Of a DNA stretch of 33,887 bases, positions 8,890 to 18,539 are shown one piece after another. The notes beneath the pieces are model-generated. The model was given only the letters and a program-made list of their open reading frames with translations. It was not told the DNA's origin and searched no databases. A program made the translations under genes and the position numbers. Source of the DNA: Alphaproteobacteria bacterium (lineage in GTDB: Bacteria > Pseudomonadota > Alphaproteobacteria > Puniceispirillales > Puniceispirillaceae); contig RFZL01000024.1 of assembly GCA_009920665.1 (NCBI GenBank), positions 1-33,887 of the forward strand. The letters run 5' to 3'. Each line of letters starts with the position of its first letter. Within the stretch, counting starts at the first letter, position 1.

Positions 8890-10266
8890 TCAGCTGCCGA
8901 GGCTGGTCAGGATCTGGTCGAGAGACGCCTTGGCATCGCCATACAGCATCCGCGAATTGTCCTTGAAGAACAGCGGATTCTCGATCCCCGAATAGCCGCG
9001 GCCCTGGCCGCGCTTGGAAATGATCACTTGACGGGCCTTCCACACTTCGAGGACCGGCATGCCGGCGATCGGGCTGTTCGGATCATCCTGCGCCGCCGGA
9101 TTCACGATGTCGTTGGCGCCAAGAATGATTACCATGTCGGCACCCGGGAAATCCGGATTGATCTCGTCCATTTCCAGAACGATGTCATAGGGAACCTTGG
9201 CCTCGGCAAGCAGCACGTTCATATGGCCGGGGAGGCGTCCTGCCACCGGGTGGATGGCGAAACGCACCGATTTGCCCTGCGCGCGCAGACGGCGGGTGAT
9301 CTCGGATACTGCGCCCTGCGCCTGTGCCACCGCCATGCCGTAGCCTGGCACGATGATGATGTCCTGCGCGTCCTGCAGGTCGGCCGCGACGCTGGCAACG
9401 TCGGTCGCGATCATCTCGCCCTCGACCTCCTGGCTGCTGCTGACGGCCGTGCCCCAGCCGCCGAGGATGACCGACAGGAAGTTCCGGTTCATCGCCCGGC
9501 ACATGATGTAGGACAGGATGGCGCCCGATGCGCCGACCAGCGCGCCGGTAACGATCAGCAGGTCATTGCCAAGCAGGAACCCGGTCGCCGCCGCCGCCCA
9601 TCCGGAATAGGAATTCAGCATCGAGACGACAACCGGCATGTCGGCACCGCCGATGGCCAGCACCAGATGCGCCCCGAAGACAAGCGCGATGGCGGTCATC
9701 AGATACAGCGTCCATGGCCCGGCATGGTTCAGATACATTGCGCCAAGCCAGACACAGCCAAGCACGGCAATCAGGTTCAGGATGTTCCGCCCGGGCAGGG
9801 TCAGCGGCTTGCCATCGACCATGCCTGACAGCTTGCCGAAGGCCACCACCGAGCCGGTGGTTGTCACCGCGCCGATGAAGACACCGAGGAAGATCTCGAC
9901 CTCATGGATGATCTTTTCGGCCCCGACAAGCCCCTCCGGCGGGGCAAGGTCGGAATTGATGCCGATAAAGACGGCCGCCAGCCCGACAAAGGTATGAAGG
10001 GCGGCGACAAGCTGCGGCATGCCGGTCATCTCGACCCGCTGCGCGACAACCAGCCCGATCACCGAGCCGATGACAATCATCATCAGCAGCATGTTGGACA
10101 GCGCGACCTGCGGGCCGAAGATGGTGGCGCCGACGGCAAGTGCCATGCCGACGATCCCGTACCATACGGCACGCTTGGCGCTTTCCTGGTTGGACAGCCC
10201 GCCGAGCGAGAGGATGAAAAGAACGCTGGCCGCGATATAGACGGCCGTAACGATGTTAAAACTCAT
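8890..10266 (-). CDS. pntB: NAD(P) transhydrogenase subunit beta
   Basis: This 458-residue beta subunit of the proton-translocating transhydrogenase couples NADH-to-NADP+ hydride transfer to proton entry at the inner membrane. About nine hydrophobic helices fill the first 270 residues. The NADP-binding domain III follows, with [47 protein letters not shown] and [16 protein letters not shown]. The length is normal. It lies 21 nt after pntA on the same strand. It converges with the ABC1-family gene across 18 bp that hold a perfect 12-bp palindrome (8876-8887) without a T tract. Confidence 0.97.
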   Translation of the reverse strand: MSFNIVTAVYIAASVLFILSLGGLSNQESAKRAVWYGIVGMALAVGATIFGPQVALSNMLLMMIVIGSVIGLVVAQRVEMTGMPQLVAALHTFVGLAAVFIGINSDLAPPEGLVGAEKIIHEVEIFLGVFIGAVTTTGSVVAFGKLSGMVDGKPLTLPGRNILNLIAVLGCVWLGAMYLNHAGPWTLYLMTAIALVFGAHLVLAIGGADMPVVVSMLNSYSGWAAAATGFLLGNDLLIVTGALVGASGAILSYIMCRAMNRNFLSVILGGWGTAVSSSQEVEGEMIATDVASVAADLQDAQDIIIVPGYGMAVAQAQGAVSEITRRLRAQGKSVRFAIHPVAGRLPGHMNVLLAEAKVPYDIVLEMDEINPDFPGADMVIILGANDIVNPAAQDDPNSPIAGMPVLEVWKARQVIISKRGQGRGYSGIENPLFFKDNSRMLYGDAKASLDQILTSLGS

Positions 10267-10287
10267 CTGGATTCACCCTTCCGCCAA

Positions 10288-11853
10288 TCAGCTTTTCTGG
10301 AACATCGCCAGCATGCGGCGCGTGACCATGAACCCGCCAACGATGTTGATGGTCGCGATCAGCACCGAAATGCTGGCAAGAATCATCACGATCTGGTTGC
10401 TCGAACCGATCTGCAGCAAGGCACCAAGAATGATGATCCCCGAAATGGCGTTGGTTACCGCCATCAGCGGTGTGTGGAGCGCGTGGCTGACATTCCAGAT
10501 CACCTGGAAGCCGACGAAACAGGCCAGCGCGAAGACAATGAAATGCTGCATGAAGCTGGCCGGGGCGTAGGCACCGACAAGCATCATGAAGGCGCCGCCG
10601 ATGGCCAGCATGCCGATCTGCTGGCGGCCCTTGCGGCGATGTTCGGCGATTTCCTGCGCCGCTTTTTCCTCGGGCGTCAGCTCGGGTGGCTTTTCGGCCG
10701 CCGGCGCCTTGCCAATGGCCTGCACCTTCGGGGCTGGCGGCGGATAGGTGATCTCGCCGCCCTTCACGGCGGTGGCGCCGCGGATCACGTCATCCTCCAT
10801 ATTGAGGGTGACCTGCCCATCCTTTTCCGGCGTCAGATCGTCCAGCATATGGCGGATATTGGTGGCGTAGAGTGTCGAGCTCTGCGCCGCCATGCGGCTC
10901 GGGAAATCGGTATAGCCGACAATGGTGACGCCGTTTTCCGACGTGACGATCTCGTCAGCCACGGTCAGGTCGCAATTGCCGCCCTGTTCGGCCGCCAGAT
11001 CGACGACAACCGATCCCGGCTTCATCAGACCGACCATTTCGGCAGGCCATAATTTCGGCGCCGGCCGGCCCGGAATCAGCGCGGTGGTGATGACGATATC
11101 GATCTCCGGCGCCTGCGCGCGGAACAGCTCCATCTCCTTCTCGATGAATTCCGGCGAGGCCGGCTTGGCATAGCCGCCTTCACCCGACCCATCTTCCTCG
11201 AATTCCAGCATCAGGAACTCGGCACCCATCGATTCGATCTGCTCGGCCACTTCCGGGCGCACATCGAAGGCCCGCACGATCGCGCCAAGCGAGGTGGCGG
11301 TGCCGATGGCGGCAAGCCCGGCCACACCGGCGCCGATGACCAGAACCCTCGCTGGCGGCACCTTGCCGGCGGCGGTGATCTGGCCGGTGAAGAAGCGCCC
11401 GAACCGGTTGCCGGCCTCGATGACGGCGCGATAGCCGGCGATGTTCGCCATCGAGGACAGGACGTCCATCTTCTGGGCGCGGCTGATGCGCGGCACCATG
11501 TCCATGGCGATGGCGTTGGCGCCGGCTTTGCGGAAGGTCTCCAGCAGCGCGGCGTTCTGGGCCGGCCAGAACAGGCTGATCACCGTCTGGTCGGCGCGCA
11601 GATGCTTTTCCTCCTTCGCCGCGACGCCGCGCACCTTGATCACGATATCGGACTGTTTCCACAGCGTCGCCGCGGTTTTCACCACCTCGGCGCCAGCCTC
11701 CTCATAGGCGGCATCGGCGAACCCGGCGGCCAGGCCGGCCCCCGATTCGATTGCGCAGTCATAACCGAGTTTCTGGATCTGGCGAACGCTGTCCGGCGTC
11801 ATCGCGACGCGCTTTTCGCCATCCAGAATTTCCCTTGGGCATCCTACCTTCAT
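10288..11853 (-). CDS. pntA: NAD(P) transhydrogenase subunit alpha (fused form)
   Basis: This 521-residue alpha subunit holds the NAD-binding domain I plus the membrane helices of domain II in one chain, as in E. coli, not split into PntAA/PntAB as in Rhodospirillum rubrum. The N-terminus shows the AlaDH/PNT pattern ([20 protein letters not shown]). The dinucleotide fold is at 172-179 (VIGAGVAG), followed by [19 protein letters not shown]. About four hydrophobic helices lie after residue 400. I chose the ATG at 11853, which begins at the conserved MKVGCPRE; the frame reaches 11913 but those residues are not family-like. The ribosome binding site GGAAAGACGAG is modest. The gene opens the pntA-pntB operon. 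Confidence 0.96.
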   Translation of the reverse strand: MKVGCPREILDGEKRVAMTPDSVRQIQKLGYDCAIESGAGLAAGFADAAYEEAGAEVVKTAATLWKQSDIVIKVRGVAAKEEKHLRADQTVISLFWPAQNAALLETFRKAGANAIAMDMVPRISRAQKMDVLSSMANIAGYRAVIEAGNRFGRFFTGQITAAGKVPPARVLVIGAGVAGLAAIGTATSLGAIVRAFDVRPEVAEQIESMGAEFLMLEFEEDGSGEGGYAKPASPEFIEKEMELFRAQAPEIDIVITTALIPGRPAPKLWPAEMVGLMKPGSVVVDLAAEQGGNCDLTVADEIVTSENGVTIVGYTDFPSRMAAQSSTLYATNIRHMLDDLTPEKDGQVTLNMEDDVIRGATAVKGGEITYPPPAPKVQAIGKAPAAEKPPELTPEEKAAQEIAEHRRKGRQQIGMLAIGGAFMMLVGAYAPASFMQHFIVFALACFVGFQVIWNVSHALHTPLMAVTNAISGIIILGALLQIGSSNQIVMILASISVLIATINIVGGFMVTRRMLAMFQKS

Positions 11854-12059
11854 CTCGTCTTTCCATCTGTTGGGGCACCGTGGGGCCGGCACCCGTCTGT
11901 CCATCCTGCACATTGGCCGGAGATGTGACCTGAAAACAAGGTCTAAGGTGGTAATGGATTTTTGCGCTAAACGCTATAATGCAGTTGCCGCAATACCGAC
12001 AGATGGCAAATTCTGTGACTGTGGGTTGGGTGGGACCCATGTGCTGGTCGTGCCCACAA

Positions 12060-12097
12060 AAAAACAAAAAAGCCGCCATGGAGCTTCCAGGGCGGCC
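12060..12097 (-). terminator. Rho-independent terminator of rpsU
   Basis: On the minus strand, 27 nt past the rpsU stop, GCCGCC-CT-GGA pairs with TCC-AT-GGCGGC around AGC, then runs into TTTTTTGTTTTTTT. The stem is strong and the T tract long, so this is the clearest terminator in the window. Confidence 0.92.
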
Positions 12098-12123
12098 TTG
12101 CTTCGGTTGCTGTCGGTCAGGCT

Positions 12124-12327
12124 CTAATAGCCTTCGCGCTCCATCCGCTTGCGCATCAGCTTGCGGACGCGGCGGGTTGATTCGGCCGCTTCGCGGGCGC
12201 GGCGCTCGGACGGCTTTTCATAGGCACGGCGGTTCTTCATCTCGCGGAACACACCTTCACGCTGCAGCTTTTTCTTCAGCACGCGCAATGCCTGGTCAAC
12301 ATTGTTGTCTCGTACGGTTACGTACAC
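12124..12327 (-). CDS. rpsU: Small ribosomal subunit protein bS21
   Basis: This 67-residue, highly basic protein matches bS21, a small-subunit protein acting in translation initiation. The conserved segments are [21 protein letters not shown] and the Arg-rich tail from [14 protein letters not shown] onward. The likely start is the GTG at 12327; a GAAGGG stretch lies about 12 nt upstream. The gene is monocistronic with its own terminator. It diverges from the COQ9-family gene across about 245 bp that I searched without finding another gene. The rpsU/COQ9 neighbourhood recurs in alphaproteobacteria. Confidence 0.95.
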   Translation of the reverse strand: MYVTVRDNNVDQALRVLKKKLQREGVFREMKNRRAYEKPSERRAREAAESTRRVRKLMRKRMEREGY

Positions 12328-12572
12328 GGTCGATCACACCCTTCGTCAGGTTGGTTTGCGCGCCGGCATTGCATGCCTTCGCGATGAGGCCGGGTAACTA
12401 GCACAGAGTCGGGCTGTCTGTAAAGGCCGAAGCGTCAGGAAACCGGTGATCATCCGCCAGTGCGGCAATCGGTCTGTGGCAGTTTGTAACTGGAAAAATC
12501 TGCTGGATGGCCTATTCTGTCGGTGATGGGGGTTTTTGGATACAAGCTCTGGTCCAATTTCGGGGGACAGCC

Positions 12573-13253
12573 ATGACCAAAGCAGACGACCTTCATGGTG
12601 CCTATGACCATGTGGTACATCCTGATGCCGCCGCGATCATCGCGGCCGCCCTGGTTCACATTCCGTTCGACGGATGGACCAGCGAGGCGCTTGTTGCCGG
12701 CGCGGCGGAGGCCGGATTTACCGCTGATGATGTGGCACGCCTGTTCCCGGGGGGCGCTGTCGATGCTGTGGTGATGCATTCGGCGCTTGCCGACGCGGCC
12801 ATGATCGAGGCCTTTGAGGCGATGGCCGACAAGCCTGACCGGGTGCATCTTATGATTCGCGAAATGATTCTGATCAGGCTCGACCAGGTGGCGGCGCACA
12901 AGGAGGCGGTGCGCCGCGGACTGACCCTGCTTGCCGTGCCGGCGAACGCCCTTGCCTCGGCGCGGGCGCTCTATGCTACGGTCGATGCGATGTGGCGTGC
13001 CGCCGGGCAGCGCGATACCGACATCTCCTTCTATACGAAGCGGGCCACGCTTGCCGCCGTCTACAGCGCGACCTTGCTGGCCTGGATCGCCGACACAAGC
13101 GGCGAGCGCGCCGTCATCGAGGGTTTTCTCGATCGGCGGTTGCAGGATGTGGCGCGCATTCCCAAGGCCAGCGCACCGATTCGCAGTGCGCTCAATACCG
13201 GCCAGCGCCTTGCCGAGGGCATGTTCCAGATTGTCGGGCGCGTCCGTCGCTAG
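12573..13253 (+). CDS. COQ9-family protein (ubiquinone biosynthesis accessory factor)
   Basis: This 226-residue protein has the COQ9/TetR-like architecture. An N-terminal helical segment (IIAAALVHIPFDGWTSEALVAGAAEAGF) looks like a TetR-type helix bundle. The C-terminal part carries the COQ9 signature RATLAAVYSATLLAWIADTSG, a hydrophobic helix thought to bind lipid and membrane in the family. Eukaryotic COQ9 presents the intermediate to the COQ7 hydroxylase; a similar role here is inference. I chose the ATG at 12573 because GGGGGACA precedes it; the frame also opens at 12507 without support. It is followed 102 bp later by metA. Confidence 0.85.
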   Translation: MTKADDLHGAYDHVVHPDAAAIIAAALVHIPFDGWTSEALVAGAAEAGFTADDVARLFPGGAVDAVVMHSALADAAMIEAFEAMADKPDRVHLMIREMILIRLDQVAAHKEAVRRGLTLLAVPANALASARALYATVDAMWRAAGQRDTDISFYTKRATLAAVYSATLLAWIADTSGERAVIEGFLDRRLQDVARIPKASAPIRSALNTGQRLAEGMFQIVGRVRR

Positions 13254-13259
13254 TCAGGC

Positions 13260-13291
13260 TCCCGGTAAGCCCTGTTCGGGACTGGTCTTTT
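13260..13291 (+). terminator. Possible weak terminator after the COQ9-family gene
   Basis: TCCCG (13260-13264) can pair with CGGGA (13277-13281) around a 12-nt loop, followed after a short gap by TCTTTTG. The stem is only five pairs, so the call is tentative. Confidence 0.3.
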
Positions 13292-13355
13292 GTTCCGTTG
13301 TTGAGCTATAACCGCGGGCCTGACAGACAACACCGCCATCAACGGGATATCCTCC

Positions 13356-14309
13356 ATGCCGATCAAGGTCCCTGACAATCTGCCCGCGCTCGATGACCTG
13401 CTTGCCGAGCAGGTCGATGTGATGGCGCAGCAACAGGCGTTGCAGCAGGATATCCGGCCGTTGAAGCTGCTGCTTTTGAACCTGATGCCGAAGAAGCAGG
13501 ACACCGAGATCCAGTTTGCGCGGCTGCTTGGCAATTCACCGCTGCAGATCGAACTGATCCTGATGACGACGGCCAGCTATACACCGCGCCATACCGAGCC
13601 GGGCTATCTGCGCCGCTTTTACCGGCGGCTGGATGATGTGCGTGATGAATTCTTTGATGCGCTGATCGTCACCGGTGCGCCGGTCGAACGGCTTCCCTTT
13701 GAGGAGGTGGCCTATTGGCCGGAATTGACCGAGATCCTCGACTGGTCGCGGTTACATTGTTTCCGCCGCCTCGGCATCTGCTGGGGCGCGCAGACACTCC
13801 TCTATCATTTCCATGATGTGCCGAAATTCGATTGTGGTGACAAGCTGTTCGGCGTCTATCAGCACCGGCTGAACCATGTGAAGGGGCGCCTCATGCGCGG
13901 CTTCACGGACAGCTTTCCGATGCCGGTGTCGCGCTATACCGAGAACAGGAAACCGGACCTCGCCGCCGCCGGCATCGAGGTGCTTGGCGAGAGCGACGCC
14001 TGCGGCATCGGGCTGGCGCGCAACCCGTCAAACGGCGATCTGTTCGTTCTGAACCATCTTGAATATGACGCCGATACGCTTGGTGCCGAATATTGGCGCG
14101 ACCGCGAACAGGGTTTGTCGACGGCGCTCCCGCACGGCTATTTCCCGAACGATGACCCGCAGGAGGAACCGGTCAATTTCTGGCGCCCCTATGCATTCCT
14201 GCTGATGAATAACTGGATCAACGATCTGTACCAGTCGACGCCGTTCGATCTGTCATCGCTGGCGCAGGGTGAGAATGGCGGTCAGTCACCAAGGCGGCTT
14301 GTGACGTGA
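13356..14309 (+). CDS. metA: MetA-family homoserine O-acyltransferase, predicted acetyl-CoA dependent
   Basis: This 317-residue enzyme activates homoserine in methionine synthesis. The catalytic Cys is C142 in LGICWGAQTLLYH, and the His/Glu pair is H234/E236 in LNHLEYD. Residue 111 is Glu (GAPVERLPFEE). In characterised MetA enzymes Gly at 111 goes with succinyl-CoA and Glu with acetyl-CoA, so I predict a homoserine O-acetyltransferase despite the usual succinyltransferase label. The start is the ATG at 13356, with a weak AACGGGAT upstream. I found no SAM-II or other riboswitch pattern in the 102-bp leader. The 3' end overlaps the convergent purK by 28 bp. Confidence 0.94.
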   Translation: MPIKVPDNLPALDDLLAEQVDVMAQQQALQQDIRPLKLLLLNLMPKKQDTEIQFARLLGNSPLQIELILMTTASYTPRHTEPGYLRRFYRRLDDVRDEFFDALIVTGAPVERLPFEEVAYWPELTEILDWSRLHCFRRLGICWGAQTLLYHFHDVPKFDCGDKLFGVYQHRLNHVKGRLMRGFTDSFPMPVSRYTENRKPDLAAAGIEVLGESDACGIGLARNPSNGDLFVLNHLEYDADTLGAEYWRDREQGLSTALPHGYFPNDDPQEEPVNFWRPYAFLLMNNWINDLYQSTPFDLSSLAQGENGGQSPRRLVT

Positions 14310-15364
14310 CCCATCTTGCGGTCGGTCCGTGCCTCGGGCTTGCCGTAGAGATGAAGATGTGCGCCGGCGCTTGCCAGAAGTGACGGCACGCGCGCCATAT
14401 CCTGACCAAGAAGATTCTCCATCTGCCAGCTGCCATAGCTTGTCGTGGCGCCGAAACCCATGCCGGCCAGAACCCGCGCCAGCTGCGTGAACTGGCTGGT
14501 CGCACATCCCTCGATTGTCCAGTGGAAGGAATTGTGCGGCCGCGGGGCCATCTCGTTGAACAGCAGCCCGCCATCAGCGTCGACAAAGAACTCGACCGCC
14601 AGAAGGCCAACAAGATCAACCGCCCCGGCAAGCGCCGCCGCCGCCGTCTGCGCCGCTTCGGCAAGCGATGCGGATACCGGCGCCGGCGCGACGGAGGTGG
14701 CCAGAATGCCGTTCCGGTGATTGTTCAGGGTGACCGGAAAATGGCACATAGCGCCGTTGGCGTCGCGCGCCAGAAGGGCGCTGATTTCGCTGTCGAAGGC
14801 GATCATCTCCTCGAGAATCACATCGTCACTCGCCAGCTCGGTGAACGCCGCGGCAAGATCATCTCCCGGGGTGATGCGGCGCTGGCCCTTGCCGTCATAG
14901 CCAAGCCGGCAGGTCTTCAGGATCGCCGGCCCGTCAAGCATCTGCATGGCTGACGCCAGATCCTCGTCATTGCGAATATGCCAGAAGCGCGGCGTTGCAA
15001 TGCCGAGCTCGGCGGCAAGGGATTTTTCGGCAATCCTGTGCTGGGCGGCGCGAAGGGCAGCGGCGCCGGGGCTGGCAAGGCAGGAGGCGCCAATGACCTC
15101 CATCGTTGCTGCCGGCACATTCTCGAATTCGCTTGTCACGGCATCGACGCTGGCCGCGAAGTGGCGTAATGCCGTGACATCATCATAATCCGCCGTTGTG
15201 GCGAGTGTCGCCACCTGTCCGGCCGGGCTGGTCGCGGCATCTGGCGCGAAGACATGCGTTTGCAGGCCAAGCTGTGCTGCCGCGATGGCCAGCATGCGGC
15301 CAAGCTGCCCGCCGCCCAGAATGCCGATGCAGGCGGTGTGTGGAAAGGTGATGCCGCTGGTCAT
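14282..15364 (-). CDS. purK: 5-(Carboxyamino)imidazole ribonucleotide synthase
   Basis: This 360-residue ATP-grasp enzyme makes N5-CAIR from AIR, ATP and bicarbonate in purine synthesis. Motifs are the N-terminal [35 protein letters not shown] (ATP-grasp lysine region), [17 protein letters not shown] and the metal-site stretch [18 protein letters not shown]. It starts inside the purE stop (ATGA overlap, 15361-15364), so it is coupled to purE. Its last codons overlap the end of convergent metA. Confidence 0.97.
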   Translation of the reverse strand: MTSGITFPHTACIGILGGGQLGRMLAIAAAQLGLQTHVFAPDAATSPAGQVATLATTADYDDVTALRHFAASVDAVTSEFENVPAATMEVIGASCLASPGAAALRAAQHRIAEKSLAAELGIATPRFWHIRNDEDLASAMQMLDGPAILKTCRLGYDGKGQRRITPGDDLAAAFTELASDDVILEEMIAFDSEISALLARDANGAMCHFPVTLNNHRNGILATSVAPAPVSASLAEAAQTAAAALAGAVDLVGLLAVEFFVDADGGLLFNEMAPRPHNSFHWTIEGCATSQFTQLARVLAGMGFGATTSYGSWQMENLLGQDMARVPSLLASAGAHLHLYGKPEARTDRKMGHVTSRLGD

Positions 15365-15858
15365 GATGGTGCGTCGGCGACGGACTCGGTCTGCGCCTGA
15401 CGCCAGGCATCAAGACGTTTTGCCAGATCGGCGTCCGACAATGCCAGGATCTGGGCCGCCAGCAGGCCGGCATTGCGCGCGCCGGGCGCACCGATGGCCA
15501 GCGTGCCAACCGGCACGCCGCCCGGCATCTGCACGATCGACAGCAGCGAATCCATACCCTTCAGAGATTTTGACTCAACTGGTACGCCAAGAACCGGCAG
15601 GGTCGTGTGCGCGGCCAGCATGCCGGGAAGGTGCGCCGCGCCGCCGGCGCCGGCGATGATCACGGCAACCCCGGCCGCCGCCGCGCCGCGCGCGAACTCG
15701 GCCAGACGTTCCGGTGTGCGGTGCGCCGAGATGATGCGCACGTCATGCGGAATGGCCAGCGCCTTCAGGCTGTTCGCCGCTTCCTGCATTGTCTCCCAAT
15801 CGGACTGGCTTCCCATACAGACGACGACTTTGGGCTGGAATCTGACAGTTCTGGACAT
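15361..15858 (-). CDS. purE: N5-carboxyaminoimidazole ribonucleotide mutase
   Basis: This 165-residue class I PurE converts N5-CAIR to CAIR, the step after PurK. Diagnostic motifs are [31 protein letters not shown] and the C-terminal [18 protein letters not shown]. The length is normal. It lies 19 nt after the DUF465 gene and overlaps purK, so the three are probably one transcript. Confidence 0.97.
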   Translation of the reverse strand: MSRTVRFQPKVVVCMGSQSDWETMQEAANSLKALAIPHDVRIISAHRTPERLAEFARGAAAAGVAVIIAGAGGAAHLPGMLAAHTTLPVLGVPVESKSLKGMDSLLSIVQMPGGVPVGTLAIGAPGARNAGLLAAQILALSDADLAKRLDAWRQAQTESVADAPS

Positions 15859-15877
15859 GGGCGTGCCTCGTCTTGGA

Positions 15878-16093
15878 CTATGCGATGATGTCGGGAAGGA
15901 TCCGGCTGCGGACCAGGGTGATCTCGTCTTTCAGCACCAGTTTGCGTTTCTTCAGCCGCTGCAGCTGCAGTTGGTCGAACGGCGTGTCTTCAGCAAGCCG
16001 TTCGATGACATCGTCGAGATCGCGATGTTCGCTCTCCAGCGTGTGAAGGCGGGCGTGAAGCTGCTGCTGTTCCTCGATTTCGGCGTTACTCAC
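15878..16093 (-). CDS. DUF465 (YdcH-like) small coiled-coil protein
   Basis: This 71-residue charged protein is predicted to be mostly helix with heptad-like spacing ([25 protein letters not shown]). It ends in the family signature [30 protein letters not shown]465/YdcH proteins are widespread in proteobacteria and have no settled function. It lies upstream of purE on the same strand; that linkage may be only cotranscription. The start ATG at 16093 gives the usual family length. Confidence 0.85.
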   Translation of the reverse strand: MSNAEIEEQQQLHARLHTLESEHRDLDDVIERLAEDTPFDQLQLQRLKKRKLVLKDEITLVRSRILPDIIA

Positions 16094-16214
16094 CGGAATG
16101 GCTTCCCATTATAGCGGATCGCCTTGGCGGTGATCCGTCTTCCCTTGTGCCTGTCCCCCTCATTCACGTGCCGGCGACAGGCGAGTATGGCGCCTGCCCG
16201 GCGTGACGGAAGGG

Positions 16215-16778
16215 TCAGGGCAGTTCACTGATGTCCGATACCTGTTCCTCGACCTGCACCGTACCGCCGGCCTTCTCGATGGCCGCGTCAAGATCGGTCT
16301 GCTTGCACAGGCCGAGCATGGCCGGATGCTTTGCCGAGATGTTGCTGATATTCCAGTGCGTGCGCTCGCGGATCTTCGTGATCGTCTCCTTGGTGGTGCC
16401 GATCAGCTTGACGATCTGCGAATCCTTCAGTTCCGGATGATGCTTGACCAGCCAGGCAATGCCGTCCGGCTTGTCCCCGCGGCGGGCCACCGGCACATAG
16501 CGCGGTCCCTTGGTGCGCCGGCTTGGTGTCGGCAGGTCGGATTCAGCAAGGACAAGCCGCGCTGACGGGTCGGCCTCGCAGCGTTCGATCTCGGCGCTTG
16601 TCAACTGGCCATTCTGCACCGGGTCATAGCCCTGGATGCCGATACCTGTCTCGCCATCGGCGATCGACTGTACTTCCAGCGGATGAAGACTGCACAGATC
16701 GGCGATCTGGTCGAAGGAAAGACCGGTGTTGTCGATCAGCCATACGGCGGTTGCCTTAGGCATGAGCAATTGTGTCAT
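16215..16778 (-). CDS. TrcR-type (DUF1013) cell cycle transcriptional regulator
   Basis: This 187-residue protein matches the DUF1013 family, conserved in alphaproteobacteria and named TrcR after work on cell-cycle regulators in that class. Recognised segments are ATAVWLIDNTGLSFDQIADLCSLHPLEVQSIADGE, GPRYVPVARRGDKPDGIAWLVKHHPELKD and IGTTKETITKIRERTHWN. The N-terminal helix-turn-helix-like stretch and the later TTKETI helix suggest DNA binding, which is inference. I chose the ATG at 16778 (AGGTAGTT upstream), giving MTQLLMPKATAVW; the frame extends to 16823 without homology. It is followed by the DUF465 gene 121 bp downstream. Confidence 0.85.
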   Translation of the reverse strand: MTQLLMPKATAVWLIDNTGLSFDQIADLCSLHPLEVQSIADGETGIGIQGYDPVQNGQLTSAEIERCEADPSARLVLAESDLPTPSRRTKGPRYVPVARRGDKPDGIAWLVKHHPELKDSQIVKLIGTTKETITKIRERTHWNISNISAKHPAMLGLCKQTDLDAAIEKAGGTVQVEEQVSDISELP

Positions 16779-16956
16779 AACTACCTGCTTTCTGCGGCAC
16801 GTCCGGAAAACCGGCCGGCGCATGTTCGCGTTAAACTAGCGGGAGAGCCCTTATATACGCCTGAAGCACCTGTTTTGCAAAGGCCTTTCGGTACGGTATG
16901 AAAAAGCTGATATTGTTGTCGATACGGGTATGGCAGCAGGAAACAGGGAGGATGCC

Positions 16957-17142
16957 ATGGAGGATGAATTCGAGGCTCTCAAGCCGGCCGGTGTCGGCCC
17001 CGAGATGGAGCGCTGGAATGTCGAGGATTTGCAGGCCTATATCGACAATATGAAGGCTGAGATCGTGCGGGTGGAGGCAATTCTCGCCAGCAAGAGCTCG
17101 GTCAATGCGGCGGCGGCGGCGCTGTTCGGTGACAAGGGCTGA
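16957..17142 (+). CDS. DUF1192-family small protein
   Basis: This 61-residue acidic protein has the DUF1192 pattern ERWNVEDLQAYIDNMKAEIVRVEAILASK. It is a short helical protein of unknown function found in alphaproteobacteria. I chose the ATG at 16957, which follows GGGAGG with 5-nt spacing; an in-frame ATG at 16930 is less supported. It diverges from trcR and converges on the ygfZ-like gene with a 6-bp gap. Confidence 0.8.
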   Translation: MEDEFEALKPAGVGPEMERWNVEDLQAYIDNMKAEIVRVEAILASKSSVNAAAAALFGDKG

Positions 17143-17148
17143 CGCCGG

Positions 17149-18048
17149 TCATCCGGCATCGGTTCGTGCCGGTTGCGGCAGCGGCAGCATCCAGTCCGGA
17201 AGGGCAAGCCGCGCCGGTGCCGCGTCAATGCGCAGCGCGCTGTCATCCTGCATCAGGCGATGCAGGTCGGACAGTTTCATCGCCGCGAGACAGACCATGC
17301 CATCACCTGTGGCCGCATGGCTGAGAACATTTCCCAATGAGCTGTCGCCTTCGGTGATGGCCGATCCGGACTGGATCATGGCCATGCCGTCAACGCGCAG
17401 CGGCGCCAGCCGGCGTTTCACCAGTCCGCGATAATGGGTGCGGGCGGTGACCTCCTGGCCGACATAACATCCCTTCTCGAAATCAACGGCGCCAAGCCTG
17501 TCCAGGCCGGCTTCCAGCATCAACGCCCGTTCGGGAACGAGGTCGACAGGCCCCTGCGGCACGCCGGCGGCGATCCGGCGGGCATGCCACTGGTCAAGCG
17601 GTGCCATGTCATCGGCGTTGGCGGCTGGCGGCATCTTGCCCTTTGGTCCGATCCAGCGCCAGCCGAGATCGGCATGGCGCGGGTCGCTGCGGGCACCGTC
17701 CGGCGCATCACCGCCCCAGCCAACCCAGACGCATTCATCATCCTGCAGCACCAGATCGATCGGGCGGCGCAACCGGTAGCGGCGCAGCCTCGCAAAAAGG
17801 TCATCGGCGCGTGTGGCGTCACATTCCAGCAGGAACCCGTCGGCTGACCGATGGATCATCATGTCGGCAAGAATGCGTCCTTGCGGTGTCAGCAGCGCGC
17901 CCGGACGGCACGCTTCAACCGGCAAGGTCTCGACATTCGCCGTGACCAGCGACTGCAGGAAATCCTCGGCCTCGCTGCCGGCCACGCGGATCACGCGGCG
18001 CGTCTCGTCGAGGGCGATACAGGGTGCGGGTGTGGCGTTTCCGGTCAT
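17149..18048 (-). CDS. YgfZ/GcvT-fold folate-binding protein
   Basis: This 299-residue protein has the YgfZ (IbaG/CAF17-like) architecture, a T-protein fold used in iron-sulfur cluster maturation with tetrahydrofolate. The signature DFEKGCYVGQEVTARTHYRG contains the conserved Cys of the K-G-C-Y-x-G-Q-E motif. The N-terminal GSEAEDFLQSLVTANVETL and GALLTPQGRILADMMI match the family. It overlaps the upstream secreted-protein gene by four bases (ATGA). A function in Fe-S assembly is transferred from E. coli YgfZ and not shown here. It is a paralogue of gcvT but lacks the repeat insertion. Confidence 0.9.
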   Translation of the reverse strand: MTGNATPAPCIALDETRRVIRVAGSEAEDFLQSLVTANVETLPVEACRPGALLTPQGRILADMMIHRSADGFLLECDATRADDLFARLRRYRLRRPIDLVLQDDECVWVGWGGDAPDGARSDPRHADLGWRWIGPKGKMPPAANADDMAPLDQWHARRIAAGVPQGPVDLVPERALMLEAGLDRLGAVDFEKGCYVGQEVTARTHYRGLVKRRLAPLRVDGMAMIQSGSAITEGDSSLGNVLSHAATGDGMVCLAAMKLSDLHRLMQDDSALRIDAAPARLALPDWMLPLPQPARTDAG

Positions 18049-18539
18049 GGCGTTTCCGTGATCTCACCGTTATAGCGGGCTATATAGAAATGGCGCTTGC
18101 GGGCCCAGAAACAACGTTTCTCGTCCGGCCAGATTTCGCGGTAATGTTCGGTATCCCTGAAATAGAAGGTCTGTGTGCAGAAAAGATAATGCACCCTGAT
18201 CCTGTCCGGCCCCAAATCGAGCCTGCCGCGGTCGCTGGTGCGGATGCTGATGGCCGGCCGGTCGCGGCGAAAGCACTGGCCAACCTTTTCGCCGCGGCAG
18301 GCGGTTTCATCGGATTCGGTGATGCGAACATAGGTGAAACGCCCGTCCGAGAAGCGGAATCCCTCATCATCGAACATCAGGCAGGAATCATGCGGCGGTG
18401 TCCGGCTTTTGGCGAATTCGCAGGTGAACCAGGTGCCGCCCCATGAATCATCCGCCTGCGGCTGCACGGCGCCAACAAACATCATCAGAAACGCAGCCAG
18501 AATGCCCGTCGGAATGCCCATCAGATAGCGTATCGTCAT
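18045..18539 (-). CDS. Cysteine-containing secreted protein of unknown function
   Basis: This is a 164-residue protein I do not recognise. Residues 1-29 look like a signal peptide: a short basic start (MTIRYL), a hydrophobic core (GILAAFLMMFVGAV) and a likely cut after QPQA. The mature part has six cysteines (TCEF, DSCL, TACRG, GQCFRR, LFCT, RCFW), an even number that would suit disulfide bonds in the periplasm, and many aromatic residues. It is coupled by ATGA overlaps both to the MFS gene upstream and to the ygfZ-like gene downstream, so all three are made together. No catalytic motif is visible. Confidence 0.7.
   Translation of the reverse strand: MTIRYLMGIPTGILAAFLMMFVGAVQPQADDSWGGTWFTCEFAKSRTPPHDSCLMFDDEGFRFSDGRFTYVRITESDETACRGEKVGQCFRRDRPAISIRTSDRGRLDLGPDRIRVHYLFCTQTFYFRDTEHYREIWPDEKRCFWARKRHFYIARYNGEITETP

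Noticed and set aside
9904-11052. Long plus-strand open frame antisense to pntA/pntB
   Set aside because: The composition is typical of a mirror frame and PntA/PntB are full length and conserved on the other strand.
11975-11980. TATAAT box on the plus strand in the pntA-rpsU gap
   Set aside because: No acceptable -35 at the right spacing and no gene in that direction, since rpsU is on the minus strand.
13254-13355. SAM-responsive riboswitch before metA
   Set aside because: Such elements are common at alphaproteobacterial met genes, but I could not place the SAM-II core or pseudoknot in these 102 bases.
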